Assembly: GCF_014635325.1 (NCBI RefSeq)
Contig: NZ_BMCT01000007.1
Span: 295,548-359,547 of the forward strand
Direction of reading: 5' to 3'
DNA: 64,000 nucleotides
Source of the DNA: Azorhizobium oxalatiphilum
GTDB lineage: Bacteria; Pseudomonadota; Alphaproteobacteria; Rhizobiales; Xanthobacteraceae
A program made the translations under genes and the position numbers. Shown piece by piece: positions 27,488 to 35,800 of this stretch; the stretch's first letter is position 1, and each line of letters starts with the position of its first letter. The notes below the pieces were generated by a model. The model searched no databases. It was not told where the DNA came from and saw only the letters and a program-made list of their open reading frames with translations.

Positions 27488-28183
27488 ATGACGCAGATGG
27501 AAGGGCCGGGCGCCACGGTTTCGCCGGAGCATCCGGAGGGCATTCCTCGGCGTCACCATGGCGCAGCGCCCGCCCATGCCGGCGTGGCCATCGCCGCCCC
27601 CCGTTTCGAGGCCGCGCTGGACATGCTGGAGCGTCGCCGCTCCCTGCCTTTGCGCTCGCTGGTGGAGCCGGGGCCCATGGATGACGAACTCCACCGCATG
27701 CTCGCCATCGCCGCCCGCGTGCCCGATCACGGCCGGCTGGTGCCGTGGCGCTTCATCGTGGTGGCCGGCGAGGCCCGCGCCGCGGCGGGCGCGCGTATGG
27801 ATGCGCTCTACAAACGGCAGAATCCGGACCTGCCGGAGAGCAAGGCCGACATGTGGCGGCTCTACATGCTGCGCGCGCCGGTGACGGTGGTGCTGGTCAG
27901 CCGGCCGGATGCCGCCGCCAAGGTGCCGGTGTTCAACCAGATTCTCTCGGCGGGTGCCGCCGGCATGGCGCTGGTGAGCGCGGCGAGCGCGCTGGGCTAT
28001 GGGGCGCAGTGGCTGCTGAAATGGCCGGGGCGCGATCCCGAGGCCGCAGCCCTGCTGGGGGTCGGCGCGGGCGAGCAGGTGGCGGGCTTCATCCATCTGG
28101 GCAGCCCGGCCGAGCAGCCGGCGGATCGCCCGCGGCCGGCGGCCGACGCGGTGGTCACTGTGTGGCAGCCGGCGGCAGGCTGA
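27488..28183 (+). CDS. Nitroreductase family protein
   Basis: 231 residues from the ATG with GGAGGG eight bases upstream. The flavin-fold signature is recognisable: LERRRSLPLRSLVEPGP (N-terminal R-R-S), AARVPDHGRLVPWRFIVV, and GAAGMALVSAASALGYGAQWLLKWPG for the second FMN-binding part. It resembles the YdjA-like subgroup (FMN, NAD(P)H-dependent). The natural substrate is unknown. The first ~45 residues are not conserved in type and may be disordered. Confidence 0.87.
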   Translation: MTQMEGPGATVSPEHPEGIPRRHHGAAPAHAGVAIAAPRFEAALDMLERRRSLPLRSLVEPGPMDDELHRMLAIAARVPDHGRLVPWRFIVVAGEARAAAGARMDALYKRQNPDLPESKADMWRLYMLRAPVTVVLVSRPDAAAKVPVFNQILSAGAAGMALVSAASALGYGAQWLLKWPGRDPEAAALLGVGAGEQVAGFIHLGSPAEQPADRPRPAADAVVTVWQPAAG

Positions 28184-28216
28184 CCCGCCGCCGGGCATGG
28201 GAGCGCAACAGCGCGA

Positions 28217-28252
28217 GAGCGGTTCCGTGCTCCGGGAAAGCCCGAACCGCTC
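28217..28252. repeat. Inverted repeat between convergent genes
   Basis: Arms GAGCGGTTC and GAACCGCTC (9 bases, perfect) around an 18-base loop. It lies between the nitroreductase stop and the convergent exported protein stop. No T tract; may act as a weak bidirectional terminator or be a dispersed element seen once here. Confidence 0.5.
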
Positions 28253-28327
28253 CGGACCTGTCGGCGTATCGCGAGCCCTGTCGCAGAACCACGCGCCCCG
28301 CCAAGGGAGCTGCGCGGGCGACGGACC

Positions 28328-28705
28328 TCACTCGAACGAGGCGGAGGTCTTGTCGCTCTGGCGGTTGTAGCGGATGGTGATCTTGGAGACCGAGCACAGG
28401 TCGATGCCGTACCAGATCGCGCTGGAGTCATCGTCCGAATAGACGACCTTCAGGTCCCACTTGCAGGTGCGGACGGAGCGATGGAACTTGATCGTCCAGG
28501 CATCGCCATTCTCAAGCACGTCCTTGCCCAGAACGTCCTCTTCCCAGTCGTCGGTCTTGGTGGGCGATACGAACACCTTGTCGATGTCGTAGCCGGTCTT
28601 GTTGACCAGCGTGAAGTCCTGCTTGCCTTCCTGGGCGGCGGCCGGCGCGGCAAAACCCACCAGGGCCAGAACGGCCATGGCGATCGCAAAGAACTGCCCC
28701 TTCAT
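28328..28705 (-). CDS. Exported protein of unknown function
   Basis: 125 residues. Signal peptide MKGQFFAIAMAVLALVGFAA cleaved after AAA|QEG. The mature part is a small beta-rich domain (FTLVNKTGYDIDKVFVSPTK, WTIKFHRSVRTCKWDLKVV) with two Cys (TCKW and DLCSVS) that could pair in the periplasm. The fold is reminiscent of periplasmic proteins found widely in alphaproteobacteria with no known role. Single gene with its own leader. Confidence 0.75.
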   Translation of the reverse strand: MKGQFFAIAMAVLALVGFAAPAAAQEGKQDFTLVNKTGYDIDKVFVSPTKTDDWEEDVLGKDVLENGDAWTIKFHRSVRTCKWDLKVVYSDDDSSAIWYGIDLCSVSKITIRYNRQSDKTSASFE

Positions 28706-28823
28706 CGTATGTCCCCCTTAGCATTCTACCTCCCGGTAGACGAGGCACGCTTACGTGGCAGCCGACATCCCGTCAATCGGGATGGTCGCAAGTTTCAGTA
28801 ATACACCTGAGCGGCTGCGCGCA

Positions 28824-29075
28824 TCAGTAATGCGCGTTGGTCTCCGCCACGATGGCCTTCTTCACGTAGAGCAGGCTCACATAGGCCGCGAGCAGGCCGA
28901 ACAGCGCCATCAGCGCATATTCACCGATGTTGCCGAGCCCGAACAGGCCGGCGATGGCCCAGCCGGCGGCGATGGCGACGGTGATCGCCTGGCAAGCCAC
29001 GAGAATCGTCGCGCTCACCACGCTCACCAGACCCCGCGCACTGAGACCTTCTCGCGCCGATTTCGCGCCCGCCAT
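28824..29075 (-). CDS. Small inner-membrane protein
   Basis: 83 residues from an ATG with AGGAGA upstream. Two hydrophobic helices: ATILVACQAITVAIAAGWAI (plus IAGLF) and YALMALFGLLAAYVSLLYV, with a basic cytoplasmic start (AGAKSAREGLSARG). No family recognised. Monocistronic, upstream of and divergent from the gamma-glutamyltransferase gene. Confidence 0.65.
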   Translation of the reverse strand: MAGAKSAREGLSARGLVSVVSATILVACQAITVAIAAGWAIAGLFGLGNIGEYALMALFGLLAAYVSLLYVKKAIVAETNAHY

Positions 29076-29252
29076 GCTCTTCTCCTGCGCGGCATGCCCG
29101 CTGGGCGCCGCATAACTTGTATTGCGTGCACACTTCCCCGGCCGGCTGCTTCCAGCGGAGGACAACGTGCTCTATGAGGCCGGGACACTGCTCTGCAACG
29201 CCGCGCGGGTCAAGCGCGTGACGGCAGAAGGTCCGCCGGAGGAGCCCCGCCC

Positions 29253-30848
29253 ATGAGCCATGAAAGCCTGCACACCGCCCGCGGCATCGTCGCCGCCCCC
29301 CATGCCCTCGCGGTCGAGGCGGGCCGGCAGGTGCTGGCGGAAGGCGGCAATGCCATCGAGGCGGCGCTGGCCACCGCCGCCGCCATCGCGGTGGTCTATC
29401 CGCACATGAACCATATGGGCGGCGACGGCTTCTGGCTGATCCGCGAACCCAATGGCCGCGTGCGCTATATCGAGGCCTGCGGCTTCGCCGGCGCCAAGGC
29501 CACGGTGCGCTTCTACAATGACGCCGGCTACGACCAGATTCCCGAGCGCGGCCCGCTCGCCGCCCTCACGGTGCCCGGTCTCGTGGGCGGCTGGGGGCTC
29601 GCGTTCGAGGCGGCGCAGGCGGCGGGCGGTCGCCTGCCTTTGTCGCGCCTGCTGGAAAGCGCGGTTCATCATGCCCGCGCGGGCGTGCCGGTCACGGCGT
29701 CACAGCATCGCCTGACGCAGGAAAAGCTCGCCGAGCTGAAGGACGCCCCCGGCTTCGCCGATACCTTCCTCGTGGATGGCAAGGCGCCCGAGACCGGCCA
29801 TGTGCAGAAGGCCGAAAAGCTGGCGGACACGCTGGAGCATCTCGGCCGGGCCGGCACGCAGGATTATTATCGCGGCGACATCGCCCATGAACTGGCCTCC
29901 GATCTGGAGCGCATCGGCAGCCCGGTCACGCGGGCGGATCTGGAAGCCTACAAGGCCGTGCTGCGCGAGCCGCTCGCCGTGGATCTCTCCGTGGGCCGCG
30001 TGTTCAACGCGCCCCCGCCCACGCAAGGCCTCGCCTCGCTGCTCATCCTCGGCCTCTATGACCGGCTGAAGGTCGCCCGCGCGGAGAGCTTCGAATATGT
30101 GCACGGCCTCGTGGAGGCCACCAAGCGCGCCTTCCTGGTGCGCAACGCCGTGGTGCGGGATTTCGAGCGGCTGGAGCACGATCCCGCGAGCTTCCTCACC
30201 AAGGCGGCGCTGGATGCGGACGCGGCGAAGATCGACATGGGCCGGGCGCTGCCCTGGCCGCAGCCGGCCAAGCGCGGCGATACCATCTGGCTCGGCGCGG
30301 CGGACGCCAACGGGTATGTGGTCTCCTACATCCAGTCGATCTTCTTCGAGTTCGGCTCCGGCTGCGTGCTGCCGCGCACCGGCGTGCTGATGCAGAACCG
30401 GGGCGCCTCCTTCAGCCTCGATCCGCGCGCCGTGAACCCGCTGGAGCCCGGCCGCCGGCCGTTCCATACGCTGAACCCCGCGCTGGCCGTGCTGAAGGAT
30501 GGACGCGTGATGGCCTATGGCACCATGGGCGGGGAGGGGCAGCCGCAGACGCAGGCCATGGTCTTCTCCCGCCACGTGCTGCACGGCGTGCCGCTGGGCG
30601 AGGCCATCGAGCGGCCGCGCTGGCTGCTGGGCCGCACCTGGGGCTCCACCCACACCAACCTGCGCATGGAAGCCCGGTTCGACGAGGACATCGTCCGCCG
30701 TCTGGCCTCCGTGGGGCATGATGTGGAAGTGATCCCCGAACCCTTCTCCGACACCATGGGCCATGCGGGCGCGGTGATCTTCACGCCCAAGCGCGATCTG
30801 GAAGGCGCCCACGATCCGCGCGCCGATGGCGGCGCGGGCGGCATCTGA
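29253..30848 (+). CDS. ggt: Gamma-glutamyltransferase family protein
   Basis: 531 residues. N-terminal RGIVAAPHALAVEAGRQVL and MNHMGGDGFWLI are standard for the Ntn-hydrolase GGT fold. The autocatalytic Thr lies in KRGDTIWLGAADANGYVVS, after which come the small subunit and GGEGQPQTQAMVF near the C-terminal end. The enzyme transfers the gamma-glutamyl group of glutathione or similar amides. No signal peptide is visible, unlike the periplasmic E. coli enzyme, so it may be cytoplasmic and act on another gamma-glutamyl or acylated substrate. Alone, with no glutathione genes around. Confidence 0.9.
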   Translation: MSHESLHTARGIVAAPHALAVEAGRQVLAEGGNAIEAALATAAAIAVVYPHMNHMGGDGFWLIREPNGRVRYIEACGFAGAKATVRFYNDAGYDQIPERGPLAALTVPGLVGGWGLAFEAAQAAGGRLPLSRLLESAVHHARAGVPVTASQHRLTQEKLAELKDAPGFADTFLVDGKAPETGHVQKAEKLADTLEHLGRAGTQDYYRGDIAHELASDLERIGSPVTRADLEAYKAVLREPLAVDLSVGRVFNAPPPTQGLASLLILGLYDRLKVARAESFEYVHGLVEATKRAFLVRNAVVRDFERLEHDPASFLTKAALDADAAKIDMGRALPWPQPAKRGDTIWLGAADANGYVVSYIQSIFFEFGSGCVLPRTGVLMQNRGASFSLDPRAVNPLEPGRRPFHTLNPALAVLKDGRVMAYGTMGGEGQPQTQAMVFSRHVLHGVPLGEAIERPRWLLGRTWGSTHTNLRMEARFDEDIVRRLASVGHDVEVIPEPFSDTMGHAGAVIFTPKRDLEGAHDPRADGGAGGI

Positions 30849-30938
30849 TCACAGGCGCCGGGGGGCACGACATCAACGGCGGGGGGATGGCGAAGGGGCG
30901 GGCATCAGCCTCGCCCCGCAGCGGTGGAGGCACCTCGC

Positions 30939-31655
30939 ATGTTCGGTTTCCTGAAGCGCCGGTCCGAGTCATCCATCCCGCCGGACCCGGAGGCGTGGCA
31001 GCGACGCTGGCACGCGATCCTCGACGGCTATGACCATCCCGAGGATGACGAAAAGGGCGTGCCCGATCCGCTGCCGGACATGATGGAAGACTTCCGCCTG
31101 CAGTTCGCCTTCTGGCATTCCGGATGGGCGGATGGGGCGGCGGCCCGCAAGCAGGCCTTCGCCATTCTGCCGCGCGGCGACGACATGCTGGCGCGGGTGG
31201 AGATCGTCCTCGCGACCCCGCCGCAGGCCATCGGGCCGGAGGAAGCGCAGGCGCTGCTGCGACCGGCGCTCGCGCACACCCGTGCGCTCGGCCTCGATGC
31301 ACCGGACCCGGAGGGGCCGATCCGTGTGCTGGTGCCGGAGCTGGTGGCGCTCCAGGAGGCCTTCGGCAGCGCCGATACGCCCTTCATCGACCTGCGCGAC
31401 CGCATGCCGGATCTGGCGCGGGCGGCGGAAGGGGAGGTCGGAGAGGCGGCCTATTTCTTCCTGTCCGAGCCGCTCTACCGGCTCGCTACCGCCTATGACG
31501 TCTCGGCCTGGGTGCTGTGGCCGCTGTGCGCGCCGCCGGATGCCGCCGATCCCACCGAGGCGGGCTACCGGCTCTGGCAGGGTGGCTGGTCGGCGGGCTG
31601 GGATGGCGAGGGGCTGTTCCTCTATGATCGCCGGGCGGAATTGCGGCTGGTCTGA
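30939..31655 (+). CDS. Hypothetical protein
   Basis: 238 residues from the ATG with GGAGG eight bases upstream (MFGFLKRRSESSIPPDPEAW). Acidic, soluble, no signal peptide after the start although MFGFLKRR is basic. Trp-rich segments (FAFWHSGWADG, RLWQGGWSAGWDGEG) stand out. Not recognised as a known family. It follows the ggt gene by 90 bases on the same strand but has its own ribosome site. Confidence 0.7.
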   Translation: MFGFLKRRSESSIPPDPEAWQRRWHAILDGYDHPEDDEKGVPDPLPDMMEDFRLQFAFWHSGWADGAAARKQAFAILPRGDDMLARVEIVLATPPQAIGPEEAQALLRPALAHTRALGLDAPDPEGPIRVLVPELVALQEAFGSADTPFIDLRDRMPDLARAAEGEVGEAAYFFLSEPLYRLATAYDVSAWVLWPLCAPPDAADPTEAGYRLWQGGWSAGWDGEGLFLYDRRAELRLV

Positions 31656-31666
31656 GCGGGCCGGGA

Positions 31667-32596
31667 TCAAAGCCGGCCGGCAGGAAGCCCCTTCTCGGCC
31701 AGCAGATCCACGCCGCTGTCGTTTGCGATCATCGCCTCGATCGCGCCGGTGTCGAACCGCGAGCGGCGGAACCGGCCGCGCACCTTGTCCAGCGTGCTGA
31801 GGGTGAAGCCCGCCGCCTCCAGCTCGCGGAGGAAGGCGTGCGGATCCTGTCCGTGCTGAAGGTAGCGGCAGGGCGCGAATTCGATGATCAGGGCAAGGCG
31901 CTGCGCCGCCGCGACCGTCTCGCGCATGCCCTGCCAGGCGGCGTATTCGTAACCCTCGATGTCCATCTTGATGATGGTCGGCACGACGGGGTGGCCCCGC
32001 TCCCGTTCGATGTCCCCCAATGCCCGGTCGAGCGGCAGGATCTGGACCGTTTCCGCATGGGCCTCATCCTGCGCGCCGCCCCCGGGGCCGGCTCCCTGTG
32101 TCAGGGATGCGGAACCGGACTGGGAGGGCAGGAGGTTCAGCGTGCCCACCCCATCCGCGGCGCCGATGGCCACGGCACGGCAGTGGCAGATGGGATCGAA
32201 GCCGTTGGCGTGGATGCTGTCGGCGAGATAGGGGATGAGGGCCTTCTGGGGCTCGAAGGCCGCCACGAGGCCGGACGGCTTGACCAGTTCGCTGGCGAGG
32301 ATCGTGTAATAGCCGACATTGGCACCGATATCGACGAAGACATCGCCGGGCTTCAGGGTGGCGGCCAGATAGAAGGTGATGTGCGGTTCCCAGCACCCCG
32401 TCATGACGATGGCGAGGCCGTTGCCGATGTCATCGGCGGGCAGGAAGATGCCATTGCCCGTCCAGAGCCGCGACAGCAGCCGGTTCCCGCCCAGATGGAT
32501 GCCGATGGGCGTATAGCGGGAGAGGCTGGCGGCATGGCGCCGGAAGCGTTCGGCGCGTGAGGACCGCCCGCGAAAAAGTCTTGTCCACCACTGCAT
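31667..32596 (-). CDS. FkbM-family SAM-dependent methyltransferase
   Basis: 309 residues from MQWWTRLFRGRSS; the frame continues upstream into the dispersed repeat at 32634, which supports the internal ATG. SAM-binding motif DVFVDIGANVGYYTILASEL (residues about 87-106), then AFEPQKALI and TIIKMDIEGYEYAAWQGM, the family hallmark. FkbM-type enzymes O-methylate sugars, polyketides or glycans; the substrate here is unknown. The gene is isolated and converges with the hypothetical gene at 30939. Confidence 0.87.
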   Translation of the reverse strand: MQWWTRLFRGRSSRAERFRRHAASLSRYTPIGIHLGGNRLLSRLWTGNGIFLPADDIGNGLAIVMTGCWEPHITFYLAATLKPGDVFVDIGANVGYYTILASELVKPSGLVAAFEPQKALIPYLADSIHANGFDPICHCRAVAIGAADGVGTLNLLPSQSGSASLTQGAGPGGGAQDEAHAETVQILPLDRALGDIERERGHPVVPTIIKMDIEGYEYAAWQGMRETVAAAQRLALIIEFAPCRYLQHGQDPHAFLRELEAAGFTLSTLDKVRGRFRRSRFDTGAIEAMIANDSGVDLLAEKGLPAGRL

Positions 32597-32633
32597 GTCG
32601 CCCGGTCCCCACCGTGGTGGCTTGTCTGGTGTA

Positions 32634-32725
32634 TGTCCGGCCTTGATTGCTTCGCAATCCAAACGACAAGACAGTCTCTATCAATGAGTTTCTGCGTTTC
32701 CACGAAACACGGACACGCTCTAGCG
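32634..32725 (+). repeat. Structured dispersed repeat, copy A
   Basis: About 92 bases, strongly similar to the reverse complement of 39083-39180. It holds a GATTGC-TTC-GCAATC hairpin and a GTTTC-CAC-GAAAC hairpin; in copy B both stems are conserved and the loops differ. It lies between the methyltransferase start and the carD terminator. Confidence 0.8.
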
Positions 32726-32749
32726 TGCGCATGCGGTCCATTGAAAGCA

Positions 32750-32776
32750 AAAAGGCCGCGCGGAGCGCGGCCTTTT
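32750..32776 (-). terminator. Rho-independent terminator of carD
   Basis: AAAAGGCCGCGC-GGA-GCGCGGCCTTTT, perfect 12-base arms with A/T ends on both sides, so it can act in either direction. It lies about 120 bases after the carD stop on the minus strand. Confidence 0.85.
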
Positions 32777-32895
32777 GCAGTTTTCTGGTGCTGTACTTCC
32801 ATCGAAGCAGCACTGAGCCGGACAGCCAGGGCAGCGGATGCCGCCAAGTCTGGCGTTACGCCCGCTTCATGCCGCCAGAACCGGCGACAGACGGC

Positions 32896-33510
32896 TCACG
32901 CCGCTTCTTCGGCTTCCAGATCGGTTTCCGCATCGGCGTCCGCCTCGTCGGCATCCTCGGCTTCGGCTTCCGCCTTGGCGGCGCCGCGCTTGGGACCCTT
33001 CTGCAGGTTCGACTCGATGAGCTTCACGGACTCGGTTTCCGTGATGTTCTGAACGGCGGACAGCTCACGGGCCATGCGGTCGAGCGCAGCCTCATAGAGC
33101 TGACGCTCGGAATAGGACTGCTCGGGCTGGGCGTCGGAACGATAGAGGTCGCGGACCACTTCCGAGATGGCGATGAGATCGCCGGAATTGATCTTGGCTT
33201 CATATTCCTGCGCGCGACGGCTCCACATGGTGCGCTTTACGCGGGCGCGGCCCTTGAGAGTTTCCAGCGCCTTCGCGACCACCGGGCCATCGGCAAGCTT
33301 GCGCATGCCAACGGTGGCGATCTTCGGCACCGGGACGCGGAGCGTCATCTTGTCTTTCTCAAAGGAGATCACGAACAGCTCGAGCTTGAAACCTGCGACT
33401 TCCTGTTCTTCAATAGCAGTGATCCGACCCACACCGTGCGAAGGGTACACAATGTGCTCTCCCGTCTTGAAGCCAAGACGGGCCTGCGTGCTGCTCTTCT
33501 TTGTCGACAT
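32896..33510 (-). CDS. carD: CarD family transcription regulator (RNA polymerase binding)
   Basis: 204 residues from MSTKKSSTQARLGFK. The N-terminal RNAP-interaction domain has GEHIVYPSHGVGRITAIEEQ; the helical DNA-binding part includes RVKRTMWSRRAQEYEAKI and SGDLIAISEVVRDLYRSD. The C-terminal ~35 residues are an Ala/Glu/Asp tail (EAEAEDADEADADAETD), unusually acidic. CarD binds the RNAP beta subunit and stabilises open complexes, mainly at rRNA and housekeeping promoters. Single gene with its own terminator. Confidence 0.95.
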   Translation of the reverse strand: MSTKKSSTQARLGFKTGEHIVYPSHGVGRITAIEEQEVAGFKLELFVISFEKDKMTLRVPVPKIATVGMRKLADGPVVAKALETLKGRARVKRTMWSRRAQEYEAKINSGDLIAISEVVRDLYRSDAQPEQSYSERQLYEAALDRMARELSAVQNITETESVKLIESNLQKGPKRGAAKAEAEAEDADEADADAETDLEAEEAA

Positions 33511-34026
33511 GCTCTGAACCGCTCCTGATCCGCCCCGGAGGCCGGATCGAAATGGCACGCGTAGCCCGTCTTCCGGCAAGACCGGCCTGCGCGTACCTTG
33601 TGCTGACGACCTGGGTTGCGGGCGATCACCGGCAACCCGCTGTGGCAGTCGAAATCAACAATCAATCCTTCGCGCCAAGCCGTACCCCGCGGCTGGACAC
33701 GCTTACTCTCGCCCCTATGTTCCCGAGAATGCGCAGATGAAGTGAGCGCGGGATGGTTGACTGAGACGCAATCGACTGTATCCCATTGTATATCACAAAA
33801 ATCACATGAATCAAAGCGCCGCTCTTTTCCGCACGCGCCCGCTTGCCGCAAGGCACGCATGCAATTCTGGGTAGCTGTGCCCCTCTTTGGAGGTGTCATA
33901 TAAACATTTCTTTATATCCTTATTGATGCCTCGCGCCGGCCGTGCTACGTCGCCGGCCATGGGCAGTGTGCACGGGGTCGGACCCGGTGCGCCTGCCGAC
34001 CAACGGCCCGAACAGGGAGAGCCGAC
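33511..34026. other. Divergent carD-ahcY promoter region
   Basis: 516 bases with no supported gene. A conspicuous AT-rich block lies at 33740-33920 within otherwise GC-rich DNA. It contains the palindrome at 33898-33917 described separately. Promoters for carD (left) and ahcY (right) must lie here. Confidence 0.6.
33898..33917 (+). promoter_or_regulatory. Palindrome upstream of ahcY (candidate operator)
   Basis: ATATAAA-CATTTC-TTTATAT: perfect 7-base arms about 110 bases before the ahcY start. In several bacteria ahcY is controlled by the ArsR-type SAH sensor SahR; this AT-rich palindrome could be such a site, but no regulator gene is adjacent. Confidence 0.5.
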
Positions 34027-35421
34027 ATGACCGATTATGTGGTGAAGGACATCAATCTCGCCGACTGGGGCCGCAAGGAACTGGACATCGCCGAGACCGA
34101 AATGCCGGGCCTCATGGCCACGCGCGCCGAATACGGCCCGTCGCAGCCCCTGAAGGGCGCCCGCATCGCCGGCTCCCTGCACATGACCATCCAGACCGGC
34201 GTTCTCATCGAGACGCTGAAGGCGCTGGGCGCGGACGTCCGCTGGGCCTCGTGCAACATCTATTCGACCCAGGACCATGCCGCCGCCGCCATCGCCGCTG
34301 CCGGCACCCCCGTCTTCGCCATCAAGGGCGAGACGCTGGAAGAGTACTGGGACTACACCCACCGCATCTTCGAGTGGGCCGACGGCGGCGTGCCGAACAT
34401 GATCCTGGATGACGGCGGCGATGCCACCCTGCTCATCCACCTCGGCCTGCGCGCGGAGAATGGCGACACCGCCTTCCTCGACGGCGCCACCAACGAGGAA
34501 GAGTCCGTCCTCTTCGCCGCCATCAAGCAGCGCCTCGCTTCCAAGCCCGGCTGGTACACGCAGATCGCCAAGTCGGTGCGCGGCGTGACCGAAGAGACCA
34601 CCACGGGCGTGCATCGTCTGTACGAGATGCAGAAGAAGGGCACGCTCCTGTGGCCCGCCATCAACGTCAACGACAGCGTCACCAAGTCGAAGTTCGACAA
34701 TCTGTACGGCTGCCGTGAGAGCCTGGTGGACGGCATCCGCCGCGGCACCGACGTGATGATGGCCGGCAAGGTGGCCATGGTCGCGGGCTTCGGTGACGTG
34801 GGCAAGGGCTCGGCCGCTTCGCTGCGCAACGCCGGCTGCCGCGTGATGGTGTCCGAGATCGACCCCATCTGCGCCCTGCAGGCCGCCATGGAAGGCTATG
34901 AAGTCACCACCATGGAAGATGCCGCGCCGCGCGCCGACATCTTCGTGACCACCACCGGCAACGTGGACGTGATCACGGTTGATCACATGCGGGCCATGAA
35001 GGACCGCGCCATCGTCTGCAACATCGGTCATTTCGACAGCGAGATTCAGGTCGCCGGCCTGAAGAACTTCAAGTGGTCGAACGTGAAGCCGCAGGTGGAC
35101 GAGATCGAGTTCCCCACCGGCAACCGCATCATCCTGCTGTCCGAAGGCCGCCTGGTGAACCTGGGCAACGCCACCGGCCACCCGAGCTTCGTGATGTCCG
35201 CGTCCTTCACCAACCAGACGCTCGGCCAGATCGAGCTGTGGACCAAGCCGGGTGTGTACGACAAGAAGGTCTACACCCTGCCCAAGACGCTGGACGAGAA
35301 GGTTGCCATGCTCCATCTCGAGAAGATCGGCGTGAAGCTCACCAAGCTGAGCGACAAGCAGTCGGCCTATATCGGCGTGGCGCAGGAAGGCCCGTTCAAG
35401 CCCGAGACCTACCGCTACTGA
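34027..35421 (+). CDS. ahcY: Adenosylhomocysteinase (S-adenosylhomocysteine hydrolase)
   Basis: 464 residues. Splits S-adenosylhomocysteine to adenosine and homocysteine, keeping methylation running. NAD-binding loop [10 protein letters not shown], the substrate segment [20 protein letters not shown] and the C-terminal KPETYRY (Lys/Tyr contacts NAD of the neighbouring subunit) are present. GGGAGAG before the ATG is the ribosome site. Genes of the methyl cycle elsewhere in the window: metZ. Confidence 0.98.
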   Translation: MTDYVVKDINLADWGRKELDIAETEMPGLMATRAEYGPSQPLKGARIAGSLHMTIQTGVLIETLKALGADVRWASCNIYSTQDHAAAAIAAAGTPVFAIKGETLEEYWDYTHRIFEWADGGVPNMILDDGGDATLLIHLGLRAENGDTAFLDGATNEEESVLFAAIKQRLASKPGWYTQIAKSVRGVTEETTTGVHRLYEMQKKGTLLWPAINVNDSVTKSKFDNLYGCRESLVDGIRRGTDVMMAGKVAMVAGFGDVGKGSAASLRNAGCRVMVSEIDPICALQAAMEGYEVTTMEDAAPRADIFVTTTGNVDVITVDHMRAMKDRAIVCNIGHFDSEIQVAGLKNFKWSNVKPQVDEIEFPTGNRIILLSEGRLVNLGNATGHPSFVMSASFTNQTLGQIELWTKPGVYDKKVYTLPKTLDEKVAMLHLEKIGVKLTKLSDKQSAYIGVAQEGPFKPETYRY

Positions 35422-35800
35422 TCAGCGCCATCCGGCCGGTCCCGCAAGGGGCCGGACGGCATGCCGCGACAGAATGTGCCGATCCGCCCCCGCCGGGCGG
35501 GTCGGCATTTTGCTTTTGTGGCCCCCGTTGTCCGAGCGGCAGGCGCGACATACCTCCGTAACGGAGGAGGTGGGCCTTCCGCACTGCATTGTCAGTTGGC
35601 CCGAACGGGGCTAGGTGTGGGGACTGCGGCCGCGTGACGGCTGCATGGCGCGGGGGGCGGCCTTGGACTGTTTCGACCGGATGTCGGGTCGCCCAAAGCG
35701 GTCCCGATCCAAAGGAAAAGCCTTGCGCATCCTGTTCCCGTGCATGCGGTTCCCGTCCCTGCCTTGCCGACTGAAACGCTGAGCGGCCGGATTTCGCGCC
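35422..35800 (+). other. ahcY-kup gap
   Basis: 379 bases. It holds the ahcY terminator, then a compact hairpin CCTCCG-TAA-CGGAGG at 35553-35567, and a leader of about 230 bases before kup. I do not recognise a known riboswitch. No gene supported. Confidence 0.5.
35477..35516 (+). terminator. Terminator of ahcY
   Basis: TGCCGATCCGCCC-CCGCC-GGGCGGGTCGGCA (one mismatch) followed by TTTTGCTTTT. An additional GGCCGG-rich hairpin precedes it. Confidence 0.85.

Noticed and set aside
35553..35567. The CCTCCG-TAA-CGGAGG hairpin as a guanidine or other riboswitch
   Set aside because: Single hairpin without the paired second hairpin or conserved loop of mini-ykkC; no known ligand class matches.
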